Assembly (NCBI GenBank): GCA_035570275.1
Contig: DATMNI010000413.1
Coordinates: forward strand, 1-62,781
DNA: 62,781 nucleotides
Source: DATMNI01 sp035570275
Lineage (GTDB): Bacteria > Acidobacteriota > Terriglobia > Bryobacterales > Bryobacteraceae
Reading direction: 5' to 3'
Shown piece by piece: positions 52,307 through 59,899 of this stretch. A model generated the notes under the pieces. It saw only the letters and a program-made list of their open reading frames with translations. It did no database searches and had not been told where the DNA came from. Both the position numbers and the translations under genes were made by a program. Each line of letters begins with the position of its first letter. Within the stretch, counting starts at the first letter, position 1.

Positions 52307-52497
52307 AGATCACCCTGGATTCGACGATCCTTATCCGGGCTTTTGACGACACCGGAGGTCTTGCCCGGCGTTTGCTGTTCGCGATCTTGGATGGGAATCA
52401 CGCACTCGTTTTATCGAGTGAGAAACACCAAGGCTGGTACGATTGTTCCGTCGGTCGTAGCACTGCAAATAATCCCGGGATCGGCCCGGTGAGTTAG
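52303..52497 (+). pseudogene. truncated PIN-domain (VapC-like) toxin
   Basis: From GTG 52303. KITLDSTILIRAFDDTGGLA is the first strand of a PIN nuclease with its catalytic Asp, followed by ARRLLFAILDGNHALVLSSE. After about 45 residues the sequence loses family character and stops, whereas a PIN toxin needs about 130. Confidence 0.68.
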
Positions 52498-52650
52498 CAA
52501 AGACATGAGCAGGCGACCGGCGAAGAGCCACGGCGTCTGGCTCCCCCAATCCCGAGTCCAACGCAGTGCCCTGGCCTATCGGCAAGGCAAACCTCAGTCT
52601 GTCCTACGTGTTGTCCTCAGCGTTTCCGCGCCTCTTCGTTTCGCTAGTTG

Positions 52651-54906
52651 CTAGTCGCCACTGGGGACGTGGAGGGCGTCAGGGATAGCCACTTCGGAAC
52701 GCTCGGCGCCCCCGCGGCCGGCGAAAACGAAGGCGACCAGCACCAGTGCGCTGATGGCGAACAGGGTGTCGCCCGGAACGCGCAGCCAGCGCAGAGTCCG
52801 CATATAAGGCAGGCTGAGGAATTCGGTGCTGCGGGCGTACCAGTAGCCTTTATCGACGGAGGCCCAGGTTTGCGCCAGACCAACCGGGAGAAGACTGCCG
52901 ACACACATGATCAGCAAGCCGGGGTTCATGCCCCAGAAGGAGAAACGGAGCCAGCGCTCTTTCCACTGGGAACGAGGGTCCATGGCGCGGAGGCAGACCA
53001 GCATCAGGCCGATGCCCAGCATGCCGTAAACCCCGAACAGGGAGGCGTGGGCGTGCAGCGGAGTGGTATTGAGGCCCTGCATGAAGTAGAGCGCGATGGG
53101 CGGGTTGATCATAAAGCCGAACAGGCCGGCGCCCACCATGTTCCAGAACGCCACCGCGACAAAGAAGTAGATGGGCCATTGGTAGCGCTGCACCCAGGGG
53201 GCCAGGCGGCCGTTGCGCAGGTCGTCCATGGCGGAATAACCCACCATAGTGAGCGGCACCACTTCCAGCGCGCTGAAGACGGAACCGAATGCCAGGGCGA
53301 CGGTGGGGGTACCGGAGAAATAGAGGTGATGGCAGGTGCCGATGATGCCGCCGGAGAGGAAGATGGTGGCCGAGAGCAGCGCCGCTTTGGCGGCCAGGGC
53401 CGGGCGAATCAGGCCGAGGCGCGTGAAGAAGAAGGCGATCACGGTGGTGGCGAAGACTTCGAAGAAACCTTCGACCCAGAGGTGCACCACCCACCAGCGC
53501 CAGTATTCCACGATGGTCAGGTGCGTGTGCTGGCCCCAGGTGAGGCCCGCGCCGTAGAAAAGGAAGATGGCGCCGGAGGAGAGCAGGAAGAGATAGAGAA
53601 GGTTGCGCTGATCGCCGGCGACTTTGAGGGCTGGGCGGGTGGCACGGACCACCAGGACCAGCCAGATCAGCAGGCCGGCGAAGAGGAGGATCTGCCAGGC
53701 GCGGCCGAGATCGACGTACTCATAGCCCTGATGGCCCCAGAGAAAGGCGTTGGCGTCGGAGAGCTTGTTTTGAATGCTCATCCATTCGCCAGTCAGAGAG
53801 CCGACGACAACCACCAGCAGGGCGCCGAATAATACATGCACGCCAAGGGCTTGGTACTTGGGTTCCTTGCCGCTAATGAGCGGTCCGATGAAAAGGCCGG
53901 CGGCAAGCCACGCGGTGGCGATCCAGAAGATGCCGATCTGGACGTGCCACGTGCGGGTGACGCTGTAGGGCAGGACGTGGGAGATCTGCAGGCCGTAGAA
54001 GCCGTCGCCTTCCACGCCGTAGTGAGCCGTCACGATGCCCATGAGGATCTGGACAAGGATGAGAGCCGATACGACCCAGAAATACTTGAGAGTGGCCCGT
54101 TGCGAAGGCGTAGCGGCCCATGCGCCCAGCGGGTCTGTGGGTGGGATGGGGCCCACGGGTTCGGCGGCCTTTTGCGAGGCATACCACCAGACCATGGCGC
54201 TGATGCCCGCGAGAAGCATGATGATGCTGACGCCGGTCCACATGACACTTTCGCCAGTGGGGCGGTTGCCGACCTGGGGTTCGTAGGGCCAGTTGTTGGT
54301 ATAGGAGATGGTGTCGCCGGGCCGTTCGGCGGCAGCGGACCAGGCGGTCCAAAAGATGAACCCGGCGAACTGCCGCATGCGCTCGGGGGTGGAGACGCTG
54401 CCGGAAGGGATGGCGTAAGCCGGGTTGCCGTTCATGAAGACATCCGAAAAGTGAGCCAGGCAGGATTCGAACGCGCGGGCGCGGACGGGTGCAATCCGGA
54501 TGGTGTTGGAGGCGGCATCGTAGCCGTTGTGGCGGTAGATCTGTTCGAGACGGCCGCGGAGTTTGCCCTGGTCCTCGGCGGAGAGTTGGCTGTAGGGCTT
54601 GCCGAATTCACTGTTGCCCCATTCATCCAGGACGAAGGTGGATTCGCGATGGAGCCAGTCGGCGGTCCAATCGGGGGCGACGTAACTGCCGTGGCCCCAA
54701 ATGGAGCCGACTTCCATGCCGCCGAGCGCCTGCCAGACGTTCTGGCCGCGGCCGATATCGCCATCGGGCACAACCACGGCGCCGGCGGTGTCGACGATAC
54801 GGGCGGGAATGGGCGGCATCTGCTGGTAGATGCGGGTGCCGATCCAGCCCAGGACGGCGAATGACACTACGAGCACGACGGCGAAACTAATCCACAGTTT
54901 CTTCAT
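52651..54906 (-). CDS. norZ: quinol-dependent nitric oxide reductase
   Basis: A 751-residue single-chain qNOR, reducing NO to N2O with quinol electrons. Residues about 35-215 form the N-terminal periplasmic domain specific to qNOR; about 14 helices follow. Catalytic-core features: heme b His in SVTRTWHVQIGIFWIATAW, YWRWWVVHLWVEGFFEVFAT with the Glu residues of the FeB site, SGGIIGTCHHLYFSG with the His pair, and TPLHAHASLFGVYGMLGIGL. It likely detoxifies NO rather than supporting full denitrification, since no nitrite or N2O reductase is near. Two palindromes lie 113-142 nt upstream of the start. Confidence 0.95.
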   Translation of the reverse strand: MKKLWISFAVVLVVSFAVLGWIGTRIYQQMPPIPARIVDTAGAVVVPDGDIGRGQNVWQALGGMEVGSIWGHGSYVAPDWTADWLHRESTFVLDEWGNSEFGKPYSQLSAEDQGKLRGRLEQIYRHNGYDAASNTIRIAPVRARAFESCLAHFSDVFMNGNPAYAIPSGSVSTPERMRQFAGFIFWTAWSAAAERPGDTISYTNNWPYEPQVGNRPTGESVMWTGVSIIMLLAGISAMVWWYASQKAAEPVGPIPPTDPLGAWAATPSQRATLKYFWVVSALILVQILMGIVTAHYGVEGDGFYGLQISHVLPYSVTRTWHVQIGIFWIATAWLAAGLFIGPLISGKEPKYQALGVHVLFGALLVVVVGSLTGEWMSIQNKLSDANAFLWGHQGYEYVDLGRAWQILLFAGLLIWLVLVVRATRPALKVAGDQRNLLYLFLLSSGAIFLFYGAGLTWGQHTHLTIVEYWRWWVVHLWVEGFFEVFATTVIAFFFTRLGLIRPALAAKAALLSATIFLSGGIIGTCHHLYFSGTPTVALAFGSVFSALEVVPLTMVGYSAMDDLRNGRLAPWVQRYQWPIYFFVAVAFWNMVGAGLFGFMINPPIALYFMQGLNTTPLHAHASLFGVYGMLGIGLMLVCLRAMDPRSQWKERWLRFSFWGMNPGLLIMCVGSLLPVGLAQTWASVDKGYWYARSTEFLSLPYMRTLRWLRVPGDTLFAISALVLVAFVFAGRGGAERSEVAIPDALHVPSGD

Positions 54907-55018
54907 GAGCTTCCCTTCTCAGACAAGGAGCGCCTGGAATCTCAAGATACTTGGGGAGTGCATAGACCGGGATGACAGCGGTCAACCCTTCTTTTTCCGG
55001 AGTTCTGAAGACTTTGTT

Positions 55019-55048
55019 GCAACTCAGTTGCCGAAAACCAAATGGTTT
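55019..55048. promoter_or_regulatory. tandem palindromes upstream of the NO reductase gene
   Basis: GCAACTCAGTTGC (55019-55031) and AAACCAAATGGTTT (55035-55048) are perfect inverted repeats 3 nt apart. They lie 113-142 nt upstream of norZ and are candidate sites for an NO- or redox-responsive regulator. Neither matches a site I can name with confidence. Confidence 0.45.
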
Positions 55049-55367
55049 GGAATCAGTCAAGTAGTTGGATCGGCGGTGCAAATAGCGTTCCGGAAGTGCA
55101 TATTGCGGAGTCGGCGCTTTTGGTGGATTCTAGACCGGCATTGAGAATCTTGCCTTTTTGAGTTCTACTCTCCAAGCCGATTCACCTACGATGGACTCAA
55201 ATTATCCAGCTTATTATTTGCCTCCGCCTAAGCTATTGGTGCGCCCTGTGCGCGGGACTATTGGGGTCACGAGACCCCGTCGTGAGGGGGCATCAAAACG
55301 AGGTTACGCCGCCGGGACAACCACGCGCTTGCTTGCTGCACCGGGCATGCCTACAATCTTTCTGCAC
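55049..55367. other. 319-bp stretch without a gene
   Basis: I see no gene here. Together with the adjoining IS21-type repeats it looks like the site of a lost insertion element. Confidence 0.35.
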
Positions 55368-55464
55368 CTGGGGAAATTTCGACCGGCGCTACTGGGGAAT
55401 TTTCAGCCGGCGAAAGTAGGGAAATTTCAACCGGCGGAAACTGGGGAATATTCAACCGGCATTG
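55368..55464. mobile_element. tandem 24-bp repeats resembling an IS21-type end
   Basis: Four head-to-tail copies (55368-55391, 55392-55415, 55416-55440, 55441-55464) of a unit with the pattern GGGGAAttTTCaaCCGGC. Arrays of this kind mark the ends of IS21-family elements. No istA or istB gene is present, so this is a remnant end. Confidence 0.6.
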
Positions 55465-55710
55465 ACAGATTCACGCAAAGCCGCAAAGTCGCAAAGAAGA
55501 CTGTTAGAGAGAGGAAACCGGCTATTTGGGATGGGAAAGCTCCATCCAGGGAGCCGTAGCGGATTCGGGCGGGAAGTGGGAACTACTTGAAGGTCGGGGA
55601 ATGGACCGAATTCCTCTCTCGGTTCTCACGTTAACTTCACGGCGCCCTGGAGTTTTGCGCTGTTCTCCGTAGTCGACTGAAAACAAACATAAGAAAAAGT
55701 GAATTTTCGT

Positions 55711-55880
55711 GTGACCCGTTTAGCGGCCCAATCGGTGGTCGCGAAGTTTTGCTCGCTCTCGATGGGGACGGCGCTTCGGTCGTTCTTCCGCTACCTGCGA
55801 CACGCCGGGCAATCGCAGCCGATCTTGCGGGTTGTGTCCCCACTGTCCTCACCTGGTCGCTTTCCACGGCTGTGGTTGAC
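55711..55880 (+). pseudogene. relic of a tyrosine recombinase/integrase
   Basis: One frame gives SMGTALRSFFRYLRHAG and the next gives AIAADLAGCVPTVLTWSLST. Together these form the core-binding (SAM-like) domain of a phage-type tyrosine recombinase, with a frameshift near 55810. Catalytic residues are not present. Confidence 0.6.
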
Positions 55881-55910
55881 AACTCATAACCGCAGAGTTA
55901 TGATTCGGAT

Positions 55911-56183
55911 ATGCAAGCTGTAGCGGACGACCTTTTCAAGGCCCTCGCCGACCCGACCCGCCGGGCGATTTTCGAGCGGCTGAGGCGCGACGGCGAACAT
56001 ACCGTGCGGGCACTGACCGACCGGGCGGGAGTCTCGCAGCCGGCTGTCTCCAAGCACCTGGGCGTTCTGAAGCTTGCCAGCCTGGTGCGCGACAGGCGCG
56101 AAGGACGCCAGACCCATTACAGCGCCCAGCCGCAAGCTCTGGCGCCGCTGATCGACTGGATGAGCCTCTACGGCGCCTTCTGA
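55911..56183 (+). CDS. truncated ArsR-family regulator
   Basis: A 90-residue winged-helix protein: LFKALADPTRRAIFERLRRD, the recognition helix VSQPAVSKHLGVLKLASLV and the wing REGRQTHYSAQP. Members normally run about 20 residues further (after YGAF) and are co-transcribed with an SRPBCC-domain gene. Here a TGA follows YGAF and no SRPBCC gene is present. The DNA-binding fold is complete, so it may still function; dimer contacts could be weaker. ATG 55911 is the natural start. Confidence 0.78.
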   Translation: MQAVADDLFKALADPTRRAIFERLRRDGEHTVRALTDRAGVSQPAVSKHLGVLKLASLVRDRREGRQTHYSAQPQALAPLIDWMSLYGAF

Positions 56184-56305
56184 CCCGTCAGATAGCAGCT
56201 TCAGCGCCGTCTCTGCCGCTGGCAACCGGACTCTCCCGTGCACCGAATTAGGCAGGCACGGCGGTTGTCACTGTCGATGAGACCTCGTTTTCAGCATTAC
56301 GAACC

Positions 56306-58228
56306 TCATTTGGTGTTGCCAGGCATGCGAACGTTCACGAACTGGTTGGGGAACAGTGCGCCATCCTTGTTATCGAACACGGCTTTGAGTCTCGCGGTGC
56401 CGGTTGCCGGGTCAATCTGATTGTCGACAGCGGTCAGGCGGCCAGTCGCGAGCTTGGCGTTGTTGTTGCGGTTCCACGCCTCCACCGGCAGGCTCGCGCC
56501 CTCCCTGAGACGCGCCAGCACCTGCGGCAGGCTGTCTTGCGGAATGGTGAACAGAACCGCGATGGGCTGGAGCTGGTTAATGATCACTATGCCGGTGGCA
56601 TCCGCGGCATGAACCATATTGCCGGGATCGACCATAAGCAGACCAGCCACTCCTGTTATGGGCGCGGCGATCTGCGTGTAAGTCAACTGGAGCTTCGCGC
56701 TGTCGATGTTGGCCTGATCGGCTTTAATGCTGGCTTCGACCTGCGCCACCATGTTGTCGAACTGCTGCTTGGACATCGTGTTTTGGTTGCGCCTGACGTC
56801 GGCGAGTTGCGCCTGGTCCCGCGCGAGCGGGCCCTCAGCCTGAATGAGCCGGAGCTGATAGGGGCGCGGGTCGATGGACGCCAGCACCTGCCCGGCCTGG
56901 ACCAGATCCCCTTCCTTGAAGCTGACAGACATCAACTGACCGTCGACCCTGGGCGTGACCGTAACTGTGTAAGCGGCGACTCTGCCCAGACCAGCCAAAT
57001 AATCGGGTTCCAGTTTCTGTCTGACCGCATCCGGCGATTGGGCGACGATCTGCGCCGCCATCAACCTGCCACCCGGAAGGGCGCCGCCAGAAACTACGCG
57101 GGAATTCCGGCCGGACGGTTTGACCGCGAGTGCGTCCACAGCAGGCTGCTTTTCCGCCGTCGCCTGAATAACCGCCGCCGGAGCGGCCGCCGCCGGTGCA
57201 TGTGGTGGGCTCTGCGGATGTGCCGCCGCCACCACGTACGCGAGCGGCGATCCCAATGCCAGAATCGCCGCCACGCTCCAGCGTGTGATTCCGTGCGACA
57301 GCGCCGTGGCATCCAGAATGCGATGGATGCGCTGGTCCGCCCGGTCATATCGCGCCATCGGCACTCCCTGCCAGTTCGGGCCGCGCAGCCGGGCGCCTTT
57401 TTGGCCCTGCATGAAGTCGAGCAGCACTTGGGCGTAGGCTGCGCGATCGCGGGTTGCGGTTACAGCCGCATCGTCGCTAGCCTCTTCCGCCACGCGGACG
57501 ATGCGCCGGTGCAGGAACCAGCTCAGCGGGCTGTGCCACAGCAGCACCCGATGAATCGCCGAGAGCAACTGCACCGCCGGATCGTGACGCAGGATGTGCG
57601 AGCGCTCATGCGCCAGCACCGCATCCAGTTTGGCGCTATCCCATTGGCTCCAATCCTGGGGGAGCACGATTGCCGGGCGCGCGATCCCGAGTGTCACCGG
57701 CGCCGCCACGCGGCCCGATTGGCGAATCTCGATTCCTTCCGTCGCCCGACCGGTGATATGGCTGCCGCGCAGCAAAAGCAGGCTCATCGCAAAGCCGACG
57801 CACAGGCGGAGCAGAAGCGCGAGGGCGACCATGACGTATACGGTCACCGCTGCCCGCGCCCAGTCAAAGCGTCCGGAGACGCCAGTGCCGCGCCTTTCCA
57901 CGGCGACGTCCGCGGGGGATATGGCGCGCACCGGCGGCAACGCGGCGTGGTAGACCGCTTGCTTACGCGCGCGGCTCCGATCAGAACCGCGACCGACCGC
58001 CACTGGCACTTCGACCCGCCCGGACGCCCCGCGCAGCAGCGTCAACGGTACCTTCGGCAGTGCCGCGGTAAGCGCCGGAATAGCCAGAGAGGCGCACAGC
58101 ATTGCCGTCCACGCCGCCAGACCGACGGCTGGATCTTTCACGCGCAACGCCCGCAGCAGCAGCGCTCCGCTGAGGATCAGGATGGAGGAACGGAGCGCCC
58201 ACTCCGCCAGAAACTGTATCGTGGTCAT
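56306..58228 (-). CDS. BlaR1-type M56 metallopeptidase fused to an RND/HlyD adaptor domain
   Basis: A 640-residue chain. Residues 1-335 are BlaR1/MecR1-like: helices at about 10-30, 36-55, 127-155 and 317-335, with the zinc motif HERSH at 207-211 and an Asp/Glu-rich segment EEASDDAAV near 249. Residues about 415-640 are a membrane-fusion adaptor of the MdtA/AcrA type (VTPRVDGQLMSVSFKEGDLV, LTYTQIAAPITGVAGLLMVD, NQIDPATGTARLKAVFDNK, ending FPNQFVNVRM). The adaptor hairpin is short and the C-terminal barrel end is missing. Residues about 78-92 are encoded by a family B repeat. The ATG overlaps blaI. No pump gene follows. Confidence 0.85.
   Translation of the reverse strand: MTTIQFLAEWALRSSILILSGALLLRALRVKDPAVGLAAWTAMLCASLAIPALTAALPKVPLTLLRGASGRVEVPVAVGRGSDRSRARKQAVYHAALPPVRAISPADVAVERRGTGVSGRFDWARAAVTVYVMVALALLLRLCVGFAMSLLLLRGSHITGRATEGIEIRQSGRVAAPVTLGIARPAIVLPQDWSQWDSAKLDAVLAHERSHILRHDPAVQLLSAIHRVLLWHSPLSWFLHRRIVRVAEEASDDAAVTATRDRAAYAQVLLDFMQGQKGARLRGPNWQGVPMARYDRADQRIHRILDATALSHGITRWSVAAILALGSPLAYVVAAAHPQSPPHAPAAAAPAAVIQATAEKQPAVDALAVKPSGRNSRVVSGGALPGGRLMAAQIVAQSPDAVRQKLEPDYLAGLGRVAAYTVTVTPRVDGQLMSVSFKEGDLVQAGQVLASIDPRPYQLRLIQAEGPLARDQAQLADVRRNQNTMSKQQFDNMVAQVEASIKADQANIDSAKLQLTYTQIAAPITGVAGLLMVDPGNMVHAADATGIVIINQLQPIAVLFTIPQDSLPQVLARLREGASLPVEAWNRNNNAKLATGRLTAVDNQIDPATGTARLKAVFDNKDGALFPNQFVNVRMPGNTK
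57957..57996. repeat. palindromic repeat, family B, inside a coding sequence
   Basis: The core (57971-57990) matches GCGGCTCCGATCGGAGCCGC at 18 of 20 bases, and the match to the 27215 copy extends into the flank (GCGCGT and AGCAAGCGGT). It is in frame with the BlaR1-type gene on the minus strand and encodes GRGSDRSRARKQA. Confidence 0.75.
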
Positions 58229-58635
58229 GCTTTCTTCTCCTTGCGCGATGCAATCTTCTCCGCCAGCCGCTGCAACTGTTTCGGCTGCAACAACTGGTTG
58301 TCCACCAACCCCACCAGCAACTCTTCGACGGACCCGCCGCAGAAGCGCTCGATGAGTTGCTGCGCGGCCTGGACTGCCACGTTGCGCCTGGTGTCCGCGG
58401 CACGATAAACGAAAGTCCGACCGTCCACCTTATGGGTCACATAGCCCTTCTCTTCCAGCTTCCGCAGTATGGTGCGGATGGTGGAATCCTTCAGGGCGCG
58501 CTGGGCGGCCACGCCTTCGCGGCACGTCTCGGCGGTGCAGTTGGGGTGCGCCCACACATAGTCCATGATGAACTGCTCCAGCGGAGTGGGTGGCTTGCGG
58601 CTAAGGCTGTTAAACATTATAGTGTTAAAATTCAT
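58225..58635 (-). CDS. BlaI/MecI-family repressor
   Basis: A 136-residue winged-helix repressor: LEQFIMDYVWAHPNCTAETC, recognition helix DSTIRTILRKLEEKGYVTHK and wing DGRTFVYRAA, then the dimerisation helices that are cut by the partner protease in BlaI/MecI. The last residues overlap the M56-HlyD gene (ATGA), so the two form an operon. No beta-lactamase adjoins, so the target genes are unknown. AT-rich sequence just upstream (about 58600-58645) likely holds promoter and operator. Confidence 0.9.
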   Translation of the reverse strand: MNFNTIMFNSLSRKPPTPLEQFIMDYVWAHPNCTAETCREGVAAQRALKDSTIRTILRKLEEKGYVTHKVDGRTFVYRAADTRRNVAVQAAQQLIERFCGGSVEELLVGLVDNQLLQPKQLQRLAEKIASRKEKKA

Positions 58636-58802
58636 AACACATAACCCCCAGCGGCGTCAAGCCTCAGTGGCGTCAAGCCTCCGGCATTCCGGGTACTCGG
58701 GGTACTCCGGGCGGATTTGCCGGGCGACCCGGCGAAGAAATTCTGAGCGGAAAACGCAGCACTCCATCGACTGCGCTTCCACGCAAACAAAGCGACACGG
58801 AC

Positions 58803-58819
58803 GCGACCCAGAGGGTCGC
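58803..58819. repeat. palindromic repeat, family A
   Basis: GCGACCCAGAGGGTCGC is the complement of the family A core, followed by GGCCACT as in the full copy. It lies 15 nt after the stop of the MBL-fold gene. Confidence 0.8.
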
Positions 58820-58834
58820 GGCCACTAAGCGCGG

Positions 58835-59749
58835 CTAGCGCTTGATCTGCTCGAAGGCGTCCTTGATCTGGGTCTTGAGCGAGCGCTCGCTCACCCAGGT
58901 GCTTACGGCCGCGGGAAGGTGGATGCTCGCCTGCAGGTCTTCCAGTTTCTTGCCCTGGTCCACGCCGGCTTTCACGGCCTGGTGCAACGCCGTCATAAAC
59001 TGGGCCTGGCCCGCGATTAGTTCAGGGCCGCCGGATACGCCGTGGCCGGGAAGCACGAACTTCACCTTCAGCTTGCCGGCCGCTTGCAGAACCGATGGCC
59101 AGTTGGCAACGTTGGCGTCGGCGGTGTTGTTGTACGGACCCTTCACCACGGCATCGCCGGTGCACAGCACCTGCTCCTTGGGAAGATAAACGAAGCCGTG
59201 CCCCTTGGTGTGCGCCCAGCCGAAATGATGGAATTCCACCTTGCGCGAGCCATCGTTGAGCACGTATTGCAGCTCGTTGATATCCTGCTTGGGAGCCTCC
59301 GACCCCGGTTGATTCAACTCCGCCACATCCTTGCGGCTCTTGGCCGCGGCCACCCAGCGGGCCGGTTCGAAGCGTTTCAGTTCCTCCGCTACGCCCTTGA
59401 AGGCCAGCGTAGTGGCGCCGGCTTGGGTCCATAGCGAGTTCCCATAGAGATGATCGCCGTGGTGGTGAGTGTCGAACACGTACTTCACCGGTTTGGCCGA
59501 AATGCGTTTGGCATCGGCCATGGCAGCGCGCGCCCCGCTGGGGAAGTTGGCATCCACCACGATCAGGTAATCCTTCATCTCGACGATCACGTTGTTGCAG
59601 TGGCCCTGATCCATATCGCCTTCGCGAAAATACACGCCTGGGGCGACTCGCTTGATGGTTTCGGGGTTGGCTTCGGAACGGGCCACGAAAAACGCAAAGG
59701 CGGCGAGAACCAAGAAAGCCAGGAACAGGAATGGGCGAAGGTGTTTCAT
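58835..59749 (-). CDS. exported MBL-fold metallo-hydrolase
   Basis: A 304-residue metallo-beta-lactamase-fold protein with an N-terminal hydrophobic segment (FLFLAFLVLAAFAFFVARSE), a signal or anchor. The metal motif is THHHGDHLYGN, a third metal ligand lies in the segment FHHFGWAHTKGH, an Asp in CTGDAVV and a His in PGHGVSG. A variety of hydrolases share these features; subclass B lactamase, lactonase or quinol-modifying roles are all possible. It is divergent from ispG and next to the BlaI system, but no shared control is evident. Confidence 0.85.
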   Translation of the reverse strand: MKHLRPFLFLAFLVLAAFAFFVARSEANPETIKRVAPGVYFREGDMDQGHCNNVIVEMKDYLIVVDANFPSGARAAMADAKRISAKPVKYVFDTHHHGDHLYGNSLWTQAGATTLAFKGVAEELKRFEPARWVAAAKSRKDVAELNQPGSEAPKQDINELQYVLNDGSRKVEFHHFGWAHTKGHGFVYLPKEQVLCTGDAVVKGPYNNTADANVANWPSVLQAAGKLKVKFVLPGHGVSGGPELIAGQAQFMTALHQAVKAGVDQGKKLEDLQASIHLPAAVSTWVSERSLKTQIKDAFEQIKR

Positions 59750-59790
59750 GCGAATCCTCCCGTCTGGTGACTGTCAGGACGACCCCGGCA

Positions 59791-59809
59791 GGCGGATTAG
59801 CAATCCGCC
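59791..59809. repeat. perfect inverted repeat between divergent genes
   Basis: GGCGGATTAGCAATCCGCC has 8-bp arms and a 3-base loop. It lies between the divergent MBL and ispG starts, so it is not a terminator; it may be another small interspersed repeat or an operator. Confidence 0.55.
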
Positions 59810-59899
59810 GGACCCAGAGGGTACCCCTAACAACCTGCCCCACTAGAACACTCTACACCAACTTGGGATGGTAAAATTAGGGTTTCCCATGGAGGTTGA

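Noticed and set aside
52648..53832. 394-codon open frame antisense to the NO reductase gene
   Set aside because: Shadow of the qNOR coding frame; composition is low-complexity and no domain is recognisable.
55158..55559. 133-codon open frame
   Set aside because: Its centre is simply the translation of the four tandem IS21-type repeats, so the open frame is a by-product.
56537..58408. 623-codon open frame antisense to the BlaR1-HlyD gene
   Set aside because: The minus-strand gene has HERSH and adaptor motifs; the plus-strand frame has only Arg/His-rich sequence.
59791..59809. rho-independent terminator
   Set aside because: The hairpin lies between two divergent starts and lacks a T-tract.
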